Assembly (NCBI GenBank): GCA_945903265.1
Contig: CAMDNQ010000001.1
Coordinates: 186,001-250,000, forward strand
Direction: 5' to 3'
Length of the DNA: 64,000 bases
From: Candidatus Sulfopaludibacter sp. SbA3
Lineage (GTDB): Bacteria; Acidobacteriota; Vicinamibacteria; Vicinamibacterales; UBA2999
The notes beneath the pieces are model-generated. The model ran no database searches, was not told where the DNA came from, and worked only from the letters and a program-made list of their open reading frames with translations. The translations under genes were made by a program, and so were the position numbers. This document shows, piece after piece, positions 53,973-64,000 of the stretch (positions are counted from its first letter, which is position 1; each line of letters begins with the position of its first letter).

Positions 53973-54371
53973 TCAGACTGCCGGCCCGGCGACTGTCGCG
54001 CGCTCGACGACGCGCACCAGCGCTTCGGGGTCGAACGGCTTCGAGAGCGCGGCAATGAATTCCGGGCTCTCTTTCGCGACCTTCAATTGATCTTCGAACC
54101 CCGAAATCGCAATCACGGGCGTCATTCGTGTGCTCACGACCGCCCGTAACTCCTTCACCACGTCGAACCCCGTAGCCACCGGGAGCCCCAGATCAACGAC
54201 GACGACATCGGGGTCGTAGGCCTCGAGCAGCCGCAGGCCCGCCAATCCATCTGCCGCCTCGCGCACATGAAAACCGCGCATCCTGAGGGAGGTGGCGATC
54301 ATTTCCCGCATCGCTTCGTCGTCTTCTATGAGCAAAACCTGTTTGAGCTTCAGGTGGGCCGTCGTCGACAT
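53973..54371 (-). CDS. Single-domain response regulator (receiver)
   Basis: A 132-residue CheY-like receiver with all key residues: acidic pair Asp17-Asp18, phosphoacceptor Asp60 (Val-Val-Val-Val-Asp-Leu-Gly), Ser90, and Lys111 (Leu-Ser-Lys-Pro-Phe). No output domain, so it acts through protein partners. No kinase gene is adjacent. A TATACT box 10 bases before the ATG and the absence of a ribosome site suggest a leaderless mRNA. Confidence 0.92.
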   Translation of the reverse strand: MSTTAHLKLKQVLLIEDDEAMREMIATSLRMRGFHVREAADGLAGLRLLEAYDPDVVVVDLGLPVATGFDVVKELRAVVSTRMTPVIAISGFEDQLKVAKESPEFIAALSKPFDPEALVRVVERATVAGPAV

Positions 54372-54381
54372 TCTGGCAGGA

Positions 54382-54387
54382 AGTATA
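54382..54387 (-). promoter_or_regulatory. -10 box of receiver gene
   Basis: TATACT (54387-54382 on the minus strand) would start transcription only about 4 bases before the ATG at 54371. The -35 is unclear (TTGTAA is too close, at 14 bases). Confidence 0.4.
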
Positions 54388-54473
54388 TCCAGATGAAGAA
54401 GTTACAAACTAATGAGGTTGTAGCTCGACAGAAGCCGAAGTGTGCGACTGTGCGCGAGCCGCACACATCGGAA

Positions 54474-54499
54474 GGCGCACGCTGAAGCGTGCGTCCTAC
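54474..54499 (-). repeat. GTAG-headed REP-like hairpin at end of DAC-like gene
   Basis: On the minus strand GTAG (54499-54496) overlaps the TAG stop of the DAC-like gene and is followed by a hairpin: GGCGCACGCT (54474-54483) with AGCGTGCGTCC (54486-54496), one bulged T. No U-run follows. Same GTAG-plus-palindrome form as 24458-24483. The rest of the gap 54372-54495 holds only the receiver promoter. Confidence 0.6.
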
Positions 54500-55686
54500 A
54501 GCAACAGCGTTTCGACGCGGTGCGCGTGCACGGCACCGTCGCAGGGCGACCAGGCGAAGATCGTGAACCGCCCGTCCTGAGAGGCGACCAAGGCGACGGC
54601 GTCGCGCTGGTCGTGCACGAACTGCGCGGCGGACAGGTGTCGTGTACCGCCAAGCTGACCGGGGTGCATCCGTATGGCGGTGGCGCCCATCACCGGCTCC
54701 GTGACGACGATTTCCTCGACTGGCGCGCCGCCGTCGCGGCGGCCGATCTTCGCGCCGAACGCGTGCACGTCGTACGTGTTGGTCATCACGGTGGCGCCGT
54801 CCACGGCCGTGAGTCCGGCAAGGGCGTCGATCTCCCGGTTCATCGCGTCGACCCATTCGTGGTCGGGCATCTGGCTTCGCCGATTCAGCAGTCGCGAGAG
54901 TTCGCAGAAGACCGGTTCGACGGCGTATCGAACAGGGCGGACGATCGACTCCCGCCAGGTGTGGGCGCCCGCCGGAACCACCAGGAGGATGCCGCCGCGC
55001 CCATGGCGCCGCATCGACAGCGCCAGCTGCACCTGGACGTTCAGGGCGTCGTCGTGGAGGACGCTCGTGTCGAAGCCGAGCATCGACGTGAGCAGGGCAG
55101 GGCAGTCTTCGATGAGAGAGGCGCGCTCGTCGACAATCTTGATGAGGTCGCCCTCGAGCACCGCGACGTTCACGAACTTGCGCGACTCATGCCGCGGGCG
55201 ATGCTTGAGTACCAGCAGCCCCGGCGCGATCACTTCGACGACAAAGCAGAAGGGCGGGATGAGGTGCGTGGTGCCCCAGACCATCAGCTCGCCGTCGGCA
55301 ACGCGGCGGGCGGGCGCGGTCGCGGTGTTGGCCGAACCCTCCGACGCCGGCCAGACGCCGAGATGAATGCCCGGCCGCTCGACGGCCGCCGCCAGATGCG
55401 TCAACGTCCCAGGGTCCAGAGGCATCGGGTGCTGGAACTGCAGCGGGCAGACCTCGGGGACGGGTCGAAGAAACGCCAGGGAGATTTTCGGGATGTAGCC
55501 CTCCTCCCGCCGCACGCTGGCCCAGAACGCCGCATCGACGAGGAGCTCGATCTGCCGTGCACTTGGCAGCAGTTCGAGGGGAGGCTGCGCCGGATCGGCA
55601 GGCGGCAGCGCGGCGCGGTGCAGCTGCAGGTGCTCGGCGACCGCGGACGCCACCGTACGCGCCACCGCATAGGCAGGCTGATTCAT
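54496..55686 (-). CDS. Diadenylate cyclase (DAC)-like domain protein
   Basis: A 396-residue protein. The C-terminal part (about 225-390) follows the DisA_N/DAC fold: Gly-Gly-Ile-Leu-Leu-Val-Val-Pro near 231, the catalytic Asp-Gly-Ala at 296-298, Gly-Ala-Lys-Ile near 311, and Gly-Gly-Thr-Arg-His-Leu-Ser-Ala-Ala at 346-354, then Val-Ala-Ser-Gln-Asp-Gly. The usual Arg-His-Arg motif is Arg-His-Leu here. The N-terminal 220 residues look like a sensor domain of the kind reported with DAC proteins (DACNV-like); this is recognition by eye. It would make or bind c-di-AMP or a related nucleotide. The ATG at 55686 is 7 bases after the ftsH stop; the frame to 55848 is unconserved. It ends the hspR operon. 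Confidence 0.75.
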   Translation of the reverse strand: MNQPAYAVARTVASAVAEHLQLHRAALPPADPAQPPLELLPSARQIELLVDAAFWASVRREEGYIPKISLAFLRPVPEVCPLQFQHPMPLDPGTLTHLAAAVERPGIHLGVWPASEGSANTATAPARRVADGELMVWGTTHLIPPFCFVVEVIAPGLLVLKHRPRHESRKFVNVAVLEGDLIKIVDERASLIEDCPALLTSMLGFDTSVLHDDALNVQVQLALSMRRHGRGGILLVVPAGAHTWRESIVRPVRYAVEPVFCELSRLLNRRSQMPDHEWVDAMNREIDALAGLTAVDGATVMTNTYDVHAFGAKIGRRDGGAPVEEIVVTEPVMGATAIRMHPGQLGGTRHLSAAQFVHDQRDAVALVASQDGRFTIFAWSPCDGAVHAHRVETLLL

Positions 55687-55693
55687 CGCGGGG

Positions 55694-57612
55694 TTACTGG
55701 ACTCCCGACGGAAGCGGCGTGTTCTCGGGTGATTCGCGCACGTCGCCCGTTGGCAGGTTGAGAAGCCTGCGAAGCTCGTCGCCCTCCATGACTTCCAGTT
55801 CGAGCAGCCGCCGGGTGACGGTTTCCAGGTCCTCGCGATGCCCGGCAAGGATGTCGCGGGCCTGGCCGTGCGCGTCCGTCATGATCCGCTTGACCTCCGA
55901 GTCGATGAGCCGCGCCGTATCTTCAGCGTACGCTCCGCGCTCCGGTCCCATCGAAATATCGAGAAACTTGTTCCGCTTGTGGCCATCGTAATTGACGGCG
56001 CCGAGCAGATCGCTCATGCCCCATTCGGTCACCATCGCGCGCGCGATGTCGGTGGCCCGCAGGAGATCGTTCTGCGCCCCCGTGGAAATCTCGCCGAGCG
56101 CGATCTCTTCGGCCGTCCGTCCGCCGAGCAGCACCGCAAGCTGATTCAGCAGATCACGCCGCTGCATCAGATACCGGTCCTCGAGCGGGAGCTGCATGGT
56201 GTAGCCGAGCGCGCCGAAGCCGCGCTGGACGATGGAGATCTTGTGCACCGGGTCCATTCCCGGAATCATCGTCGCCACCAGCGCGTGGCCGGCTTCATGG
56301 TACGCGACGATTTCGCGCTCCTTGTTGCTCATCACACGCTTCTTTTCGAGTCCCGCGATGAGCCGGTCGATCGCGTCTTCGAAATCGGAGCGTTCGACGG
56401 CAGTCTTATCCTTGCGCGCGGCGAGCAACGCTGCCTCGTTGACGAGGTTGGCGAGGTCGGCGCCCGCGAACCCTGCCGTGCGCGCCGCGATCACCCGCAG
56501 ATCCACGTCGGGCCCGAGCTTTACCTGTTTCGTGTGGATCGCGAGCACTTGTTCGCGCCCTTTGATGTCCGGCTTGTCCACGAGCACCTGACGGTCGAAG
56601 CGTCCCGGCCGCAGCAGCGCGGGGTCGAGCACCTCCGGGCGGTTGGTCGCGGCCATGATGATGATGGCCTTGCGCGAATCAAAGCCGTCCATCTCCGAGA
56701 GGAGCTGGTTCAGCGTCTGTTCGCGCTCCTCGTGGGTTCCCATCGGGTTGCCTCCGCGCGCGCGGCCGAGCGCGTCGAGCTCGTCGATGAAGATGATGCA
56801 GGGCGCCTTCTGTTCCGCCTGGTTGAACAGGTCGCGTACGCGCGCGGCGCCGACGCCGACGAACATCTCGACGAACTCGGACCCGCTCATGCTGAAGAAG
56901 GGCACCTTGGCCTCGCCGGCAACGGCGCGCGCCAGCAGCGTCTTGCCGGTGCCGGGCGGCCCCACCAGCAGCACGCCCTTCGGGATCCGACCGCCGAGCG
57001 CCGTGTATTTCTTCGGCGTCTTCAAGAACTCGACGATCTCCTTGAGCTCCTGCTCGGCCTCGTCGACGCCCGCCACGTCCGCGAAGCTCACCTTCACGTC
57101 GTCTTCCGCGAAGACTTTGTGCTTGCTGCGGGCGAACGACATGACGCCGCCTTCCGCGCCTCCCATGCGCCGGAAGAAGAAACTCCAGAGGGCGAAGAGC
57201 AGCACGAGCGGGATCACCCAGCTGATCACTTCGGGCAGCCAGCGGTTCATGAGCTCGCCGGTGTACTTGACGCCGGCCGCGTCGAGTTCCTCGATCAGCT
57301 TGGGATCCTCGATGCGCGCCGCCGTGAAGTTGCGGCTGCCGTCGACGTCGGCCTTGAACGTGCCACGAATGGCCTGCTCCCCGACGACGACTTCGGCCAC
57401 CTGTCCGCCGCGCACGGCGGTTTTGAATTCGCTGTACGACACCTGGCGGCCGGCGGGGGCGAGGAAATACGCCTGGGCCAGCGCCATGATCATCAGGAAC
57501 CCGAGGACGTACCAGATGGCCCCGCCGGGCCGGCCGGGACGCGGGACAGCGCGCCGCTCGCCGGGACGCTTGTCCCGAGGGTTCATGCCGGGAGGAATAC
57601 GCGGTGTGGCCA

Positions 57613-57613
<1 letters not shown>
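55694..57613 (-). CDS. ftsH: ATP-dependent zinc metalloprotease FtsH
   Basis: A 639-residue membrane AAA+ protease. Two spans (about 32-52 and 126-147) flank a periplasmic domain; Walker A Gly-Pro-Pro-Gly-Thr-Gly-Lys-Thr is at 208-215, Walker B Ile-Ile-Phe-Ile-Asp-Glu near 264-269, the SRH arginines follow, and the zinc motif His-Glu-Ala-Gly-His is at 429-433. It degrades damaged membrane proteins. The ATG overlaps the clpB stop by one base (TAATG). Confidence 0.96.
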
Positions 57614-60204
<2,591 letters not shown>

Positions 60205-60212
60205 GGTCGTAC

Positions 60213-61217
60213 TTACGCGGCCGAATTCTTGGCCGCCGCGCCTTTCTGGATCTTCGCGAGTTGCTCGTAGTGTTCGCGTTCCTCGGCCGACAGCTCCGTC
60301 GGCATCTGGACGTCGACCTTCGCGTACAGGTCGCCCGTGTCATCCGCCTGGCCGACTTTCGGCATGCCGTAGCCCTTCAGGCGGAACACCTGGCCGTTCT
60401 GCGTCAGCTCCGGAATGCGGAGCCGCACGGACTTTCCGGTGAGCGTCTCGACGACCGCCTCGCCGCCCAGGACCGCCGTGGCGACCGGCACCGGCGCGGT
60501 GACGTACAGGTCGCGCCCTTTGCGCTCGAACCGCGCGTGCGGGACCAGCCGCACGCGAAGGAACAGGTCGCCGGCTGCTGCACCTCCGCTGCCGTGTTCG
60601 CCCTCGCCCGCAACCCTGACGCGCGATCCGTCGCCCACACCCGCAGGGATTCGCACATCCACGGTTCGCGCCTGGCCGTCGTGCTTCAGCGCAAGACGCC
60701 GGGTCGTCCCCTGAAACGCATCCTCGAGCGTCAGCTCGATCTCATGCTCGACGTCGCGTCCCGCACGGTGGCGTGGCCGGCCGCGGCCACCGGCCCGGGG
60801 CGTCTCGGGCTCACCGCCGAAGAAGGTCGTAAAGAAGTCGGAGAAGGGATGCGCGTCCCCGAACATCCCCTCCATCTCTTCCTGGCTCATCGTCGTTCGG
60901 AAGCCGCCCCCACCGCCGCCACCACCCATGTTGACGTTCCAGCCCGTGAACGGGTTGGGACCGCCCTGGCGCTCCGCCTGTTCGTACTGACGCCAGTTCG
61001 CGCCAAGTTCGTCGTACTTCTTGCGCTTGGGCGGGTCGCCCAGCACTTCGTACGCCTCGTTGATGTCCTTGAAGCGCACTTCGGCCTGCTTGTCGCCCGG
61101 ATTGACGTCCGGGTGATGCTTGCGGGCAAGCTTCCGATAGGCCTGCTTGATCTCCTTCTCCGTCGAGGCCTTCGTGACGCCGAGCGTGGCGTAGTAATCC
61201 TTGAATTCCACTGTCAC
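60213..61217 (-). CDS. dnaJ: J-domain co-chaperone, type II DnaJ (CbpA-like)
   Basis: A 334-residue J protein: J domain 1-75 with His35-Pro-Asp, a Gly-rich stretch (about 97-106), and two beta-barrel substrate-binding domains ending in a dimerisation tail. The Cys-rich zinc domain of type I DnaJ is absent. No dnaK or grpE is in the window. It overlaps hspR by ATGA. Confidence 0.94.
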   Translation of the reverse strand: MTVEFKDYYATLGVTKASTEKEIKQAYRKLARKHHPDVNPGDKQAEVRFKDINEAYEVLGDPPKRKKYDELGANWRQYEQAERQGGPNPFTGWNVNMGGGGGGGGFRTTMSQEEMEGMFGDAHPFSDFFTTFFGGEPETPRAGGRGRPRHRAGRDVEHEIELTLEDAFQGTTRRLALKHDGQARTVDVRIPAGVGDGSRVRVAGEGEHGSGGAAAGDLFLRVRLVPHARFERKGRDLYVTAPVPVATAVLGGEAVVETLTGKSVRLRIPELTQNGQVFRLKGYGMPKVGQADDTGDLYAKVDVQMPTELSAEEREHYEQLAKIQKGAAAKNSAA

Positions 61218-61552
61218 ATTCCGAGCGCGTCGTTCAGGCGGCGCATTTCATTCAGCAGCTGCCGGCGTCCGGCGCCCGTGTTCAGGGCGTTCTCGTCCAT
61301 CAGCGGGCGGATGCGCTGCATCACTTCGGCGATCGTCAGCAGCCGCTGCACGCCGGCCAGGTTGATTCCCATCTCGTCGACGAGGTGCTTGATCAGCCGC
61401 AGGCGTTCGAGCTCTTCCCTGGAGTACAAGCGCATGCTGCCAATGGTGCGCGACGGCTGGATCAGTCCCAGGCGCTCGTACTTGCGGAGCGTCTGGGGAT
61501 GCATGCCCAGCATCTCTGCTGCCATGCTGATGAAATAGAGTTCCCGTTCCAC
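61214..61552 (-). CDS. hspR: Heat-shock repressor HspR (MerR family)
   Basis: A 112-residue MerR-type regulator. The winged HTH reads Ala-Ala-Glu-Met-Leu-Gly-Met-His-Pro-Gln-Thr-Leu-Arg-Lys-Tyr-Glu-Arg-Leu-Gly-Leu-Ile, the HspR form, followed by a dimerising helix. HspR represses clpB/dnaJ/dnaK operons, often with DnaK as co-repressor. GTG start at 61552 with almost no leader after the promoter; no upstream start exists in frame. First gene of hspR-dnaJ-clpB-ftsH-DAC. Confidence 0.93.
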   Translation of the reverse strand: MERELYFISMAAEMLGMHPQTLRKYERLGLIQPSRTIGSMRLYSREELERLRLIKHLVDEMGINLAGVQRLLTIAEVMQRIRPLMDENALNTGAGRRQLLNEMRRLNDALGM

Positions 61553-61566
61553 CTTGATGCTCTTCG

Positions 61567-61595
61567 AGTGTAGGAATTGATATGGGTCGTGTCAA
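61567..61595 (-). promoter_or_regulatory. Promoter of hspR operon
   Basis: On the minus strand a perfect TTGACA (61595-61590), a 17-base spacer and TACACT (61572-61567). The start would fall about 8 bases before the GTG of hspR. Confidence 0.75.
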
Positions 61596-61596
61596 G
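61576..61596 (-). promoter_or_regulatory. HAIR-like HspR operator overlapping promoter
   Basis: CTTGA-N11-TCAAT on the minus strand matches nine of ten core bases of the HspR inverted repeat (CTTGA-N11-TCAAG), although the inner bases differ. It covers the -35 box and part of the spacer, where a repressor would block RNA polymerase, and implies autoregulation. Confidence 0.6.
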
Positions 61597-61634
61597 GTTA
61601 GCGGCGCCATTTTATTGATAGGATCGGAGCAGTC

Positions 61635-62408
61635 TTGGATTTCGCGGCAAGCGACCTCGTAACCATATCGGCCCTCGTCGCGCTCGAAGGGCTGCTCAGC
61701 GCAGACAACGCACTCGTGATGGCGATCATGGTGCTCGGCCTGCCTCGTTCCCAGCACAAACAGGCGCTGAGGTACGGCCTCATCGGCGGCTTTGCCATGC
61801 GCGGCATCGCAACGCTCCTCGCGGCCTATCTGATCCGGGTCGTCTGGGTGAAGCTGGCCGGCGGCGCCTATCTCCTGTACCTCGTCTATTCGCACTTCTT
61901 CGGCGCCAAAGAAGGCGAAGACCGTCGCGCCGCGCCGAAAGCGCAGCCGTGGATGGGGTTGTCGGCATTCTGGGCGACCGTCGTCCGGATCGAGCTCGTC
62001 AATCTCGCGTTTTCCATCGACTCGATTCTGGTGGCCGTGGCGATGTCGCCAAAGATGTGGGTCGTCATTACGGGCGGCCTGCTGGGAATCGTGGCCCTGC
62101 GGCTGGTGGTGGGCCAGCTGATTCATCTGGTCGAGCGGTATCCCTCGCTGGTGGACGCAGCGTTCATCATCATTGCGTGGATCGGGATAAAGCTGGTCCT
62201 CGATTGGCTGCATGCGGCGCACTACACGACATTAGAAGTCCCGCACTGGTTCTCCCTCGCGCTGATCATCGTGATCTTCACGGTCGCGATTATTTATGCG
62301 CGGAAGCAGGGTCCGGTCGAGATCGATACGACGCCCGACTCGCTGAAGGAAAAGGCCGAGGCGCTCCTCGCCGAGGAATCCAAGATCCTCACCGGCGAGA
62401 AAGAGTAG
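61635..62408 (+). CDS. TerC family integral membrane protein
   Basis: A 257-residue membrane protein with about seven spans. The family motifs Leu-Glu-Gly-Leu-Leu-Ser-Ala-Asp-Asn-Ala and Glu-Leu-Val-Asn-Leu-Ala-Phe-Ser-Ile-Asp-Ser carry the conserved acidic residues in membrane helices. TerC/Alx/YkoY relatives are linked to manganese export or metal loading of exported proteins; no Mn riboswitch is seen upstream. The TTG at 61635 has GGAG 5 bases before it. Divergent from hspR; its stop abuts the convergent M28 gene. Confidence 0.9.
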   Translation: MDFAASDLVTISALVALEGLLSADNALVMAIMVLGLPRSQHKQALRYGLIGGFAMRGIATLLAAYLIRVVWVKLAGGAYLLYLVYSHFFGAKEGEDRRAAPKAQPWMGLSAFWATVVRIELVNLAFSIDSILVAVAMSPKMWVVITGGLLGIVALRLVVGQLIHLVERYPSLVDAAFIIIAWIGIKLVLDWLHAAHYTTLEVPHWFSLALIIVIFTVAIIYARKQGPVEIDTTPDSLKEKAEALLAEESKILTGEKE

Positions 62409-64000
62409 CTACCGGCGCGCCGCCGGGGTGAGCTGGGTGTCGCGCCGCTCGCCGTTCCGCATATAGACAACCGCGACCGGCTGATTGACGCGCAGCAGTT
62501 CGAGTGCGTAGGTGTAGTCGTAGATGTTCGCGATGGTCTTGCCCGCAATTTCCACGATTACATCGCCTTTCATCAGGCCGGCCTGGGCGGCCGGGCCCCC
62601 GCCCACCACATCCGACAGCAGTAAGCCCTTGACCTCGGTCGCGTAGTCCGGGATTGTCCCGGTCGTCACGCGGACGCCGGCGAGGGTGCCGCGCATCGCA
62701 GGCTGTTCCACTTTGGTGAACATCGGCGCGACGTCATCGTCGGCGACGACGCGGACGAGCGACGCGGACATCGCGACGAGCCGATCGAGATCCTCGTAGT
62801 TAACCTTCTCCGCGGTATCCGACGGCTTGTGATAGTCGGCATGAGAGCCGGTGAAGAAGGCGAGGCTCGGCACGCCCACGGCGTTGAAGGTCGTCACGTC
62901 CGTCGGCTGATACGGGTCAGGCTGCACGACCAGGTCGAACCCGGCGGCCACATTCGCGCGCTCGAGCAGGCGGCCCCACACGGGGCTTGTACCCGTCGCC
63001 TGAACGACGAGCCGGTTGTCCTGCATGCGCCCCACCATGTCGAAGTTGAAGTAGGCCGCAATCTGGTCGAGCGGCACGGGAGGCGTGGTGACGAAGGCGT
63101 TCGATCCGATTAGGCCGATTTCTTCCGCCGACCAGAAGCCGACAATCACGTGACGACGGCGCGGCTGCGCGAATTCGGCGAGCGCCTGCGCCATTGCCAG
63201 GACGGCCGCGGTTCCCGAGGCATTGTCGTCGGCTCCGTGATGAATCCCGGCCAGGTCTTCTTTCGACGCGAGGGAATTCCCGCTGCCGCCGCGTCCGAGA
63301 TGGTCGTAATGCGCGCCGATGGCAACCCATGGCTTCGCGGACGGGGATCCGGGATCCGGGATCCGGGTGGCCGGCAGATACGCCACGACGTTGCGCGCGG
63401 TGCGACGCTCTCGCTCGACGACCGTCTTCAGCGTGACGGTGACACCGGGTACTTCGAAGCCGGCGACGTGAGGGTTGCCTGAATCGAGGTCCTCCTGTGC
63501 CTGGCGCAGCGGCTTCGGCGCCTTCGCGAACAGGGCATCGGCGTCGGCACCCCGGATGCTCGCGGCAGGAATCCCTGAGCCCGCCAGCGCCGTATCGAAC
63601 GTCATCGGCACGAACTCTCCGGCGTTGGGCGATCGCGGGCCGGTGACGACGAGCATCGCGCGCGCGCCACGCTGGCGCGCGGCCATCGCCTTGTAACGAA
63701 GGTCCGAATAGCGGGCCAGAACCGCGCGGGTCTTTTCGTCGGCATCCTCCGGAAAGTAGCGGAGCACCACAACGACCTTGTCGGTCACGTTCAGGCCGGC
63801 GTAGCTGTCGTACGGCAGGTTCTGCGATTCGGGCACGACGATGCCGTAGCCCGCGAACACGACCGGCCCCGTGACGTTGCCATCGTCGGAGAAGGACAGT
63901 GCCTGAATGCGAATCGGGGCCCCCGCGGCTGCCCCTGCCGTCTGCGGCGTCATGACGGAGCCGCCGTCGCGGCTGCCGGCCGTGAATTCGAAGGGGAGGA
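62409..64000 (-). CDS. M28 family metallopeptidase with PA and PDZ domains, N-terminus cut by window edge
   Basis: At least 530 residues, open to the right edge; an internal ATG at 63953 is probably not the start, since the conserved frame (Phe-Glu-Phe-Thr-Ala-Gly-Ser) continues upstream of it. A PA insertion (about 60-140) precedes the Zn-peptidase core: Gly-Ala-His-Tyr-Asp-His-Leu-Gly, His-His-Gly-Ala-Asp-Asp-Asn, Ser-Ala-Glu-Glu-Ile-Gly, Phe-Asp-Met-Val-Gly-Arg and His-Ala-Asp-Tyr-His-Lys. A C-terminal PDZ domain ends the protein. Probably an exported aminopeptidase. A GGGATCC repeat codes for a short Pro-rich loop. Confidence 0.9.
   Translation of the reverse strand, partial: LPFEFTAGSRDGGSVMTPQTAGAAAGAPIRIQALSFSDDGNVTGPVVFAGYGIVVPESQNLPYDSYAGLNVTDKVVVVLRYFPEDADEKTRAVLARYSDLRYKAMAARQRGARAMLVVTGPRSPNAGEFVPMTFDTALAGSGIPAASIRGADADALFAKAPKPLRQAQEDLDSGNPHVAGFEVPGVTVTLKTVVERERRTARNVVAYLPATRIPDPGSPSAKPWVAIGAHYDHLGRGGSGNSLASKEDLAGIHHGADDNASGTAAVLAMAQALAEFAQPRRRHVIVGFWSAEEIGLIGSNAFVTTPPVPLDQIAAYFNFDMVGRMQDNRLVVQATGTSPVWGRLLERANVAAGFDLVVQPDPYQPTDVTTFNAVGVPSLAFFTGSHADYHKPSDTAEKVNYEDLDRLVAMSASLVRVVADDDVAPMFTKVEQPAMRGTLAGVRVTTGTIPDYATEVKGLLLSDVVGGGPAAQAGLMKGDVIVEIAGKTIANIYDYTYALELLRVNQPVAVVYMRNGERRDTQLTPAARR
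63343..63367. repeat. GGGATCC tandem repeat in M28 peptidase gene
   Basis: Three GGGATCC units in tandem, in frame, encoding Arg-Ile-Pro-Asp-Pro-Gly-Ser-Pro in a surface loop between conserved motifs. The same unit style occurs twice in ftsK. Confidence 0.65.

Noticed and set aside
61635-61650. Manganese (yybP-ykoY) riboswitch before terC
   Set aside because: The upstream gap of about 80 bases is shared with the hspR promoter and shows no riboswitch core.

Overview
The window is a GC-rich bacterial chromosome segment, densely coding and almost free of foreign-looking DNA. Gene content (a trp/aro/tyr supra-operon, an HspR-type heat-shock operon, many exported metallo-beta-lactamase-fold and alpha/beta hydrolases, a MEDS-domain sensor, a four-helix-bundle cassette and low-complexity intergenic repeats) fits an Acidobacteriota lineage, probably Vicinamibacteria-like. 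That placement is an inference from style and content; no rRNA gene is present to confirm it. No tRNA, rRNA, CRISPR array, prophage or complete insertion sequence was seen.

Layout. 1-4470 (minus): a beta-propeller protein cut by the left edge, a SpoIVB-type S55 peptidase and a MEDS sensor. 4500-14350 (plus): a sigma70-like promoter, a trp leader peptide with three tandem Trp codons, mutually exclusive antiterminator and terminator hairpins, then eleven tightly overlapping genes: aroD, trpE, trpG, trpD, trpC, trpF, trpB, trpA, chorismate mutase, DAHP synthase, tyrA. 14389-15432 (plus): an exported MBL-fold hydrolase. 15429-24440 (minus): an acyl-CoA synthetase, a Tat-exported MBL hydrolase and a Yej-type peptide ABC transporter with split ATPases. 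24493-29905: a JAMM peptidase, a glycosyltransferase with partners, pepA and an esterase. 29909-35566 (minus): rnj, ftsK and an amidase. 35710-38548 (minus): lexA, DUF3467, nth, a zincin and rsmA. 38723-45132 (plus): a secreted protein, recG, rsmD, coaD, an aminotransferase and glcD. 45161-48867: a membrane glycosyltransferase, a frameshifted four-helix-bundle gene inside inverted low-complexity repeats, CoA-binding and CDGSH proteins, and a glycine-zipper lipoprotein. 49006-53971 (plus): ilvB, ilvN, ilvC, ilvD. 53973-61552 (minus): an orphan receiver protein, then hspR-dnaJ-clpB-ftsH followed by a diadenylate-cyclase-like gene. 61635-64000: terC and an M28 peptidase cut by the right edge.

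How the genes work together. One Trp-sensing attenuator appears to sit in front of the entry enzyme of the shikimate pathway (DAHP synthase), a middle step (dehydroquinase), the whole Trp branch and the entry to Phe/Tyr, and its leader peptide is also rich in Phe and Tyr codons. The ilv cluster makes branched-chain amino acids. The HspR operon joins disaggregase, co-chaperone and membrane protease to a DAC-like protein, suggesting a link between proteotoxic stress and a nucleotide second messenger. The lexA and rnj-ftsK operons cover DNA repair, ribosome maturation, RNA turnover and cell division.

The best leads are the aromatic attenuator, the DAC-like gene ending the HspR operon, a glcD that lacks any ATG/GTG/TTG at its conserved N-terminus, the four-helix-bundle cassette, and GGGATC repeat arms inserted in frame into ftsK.
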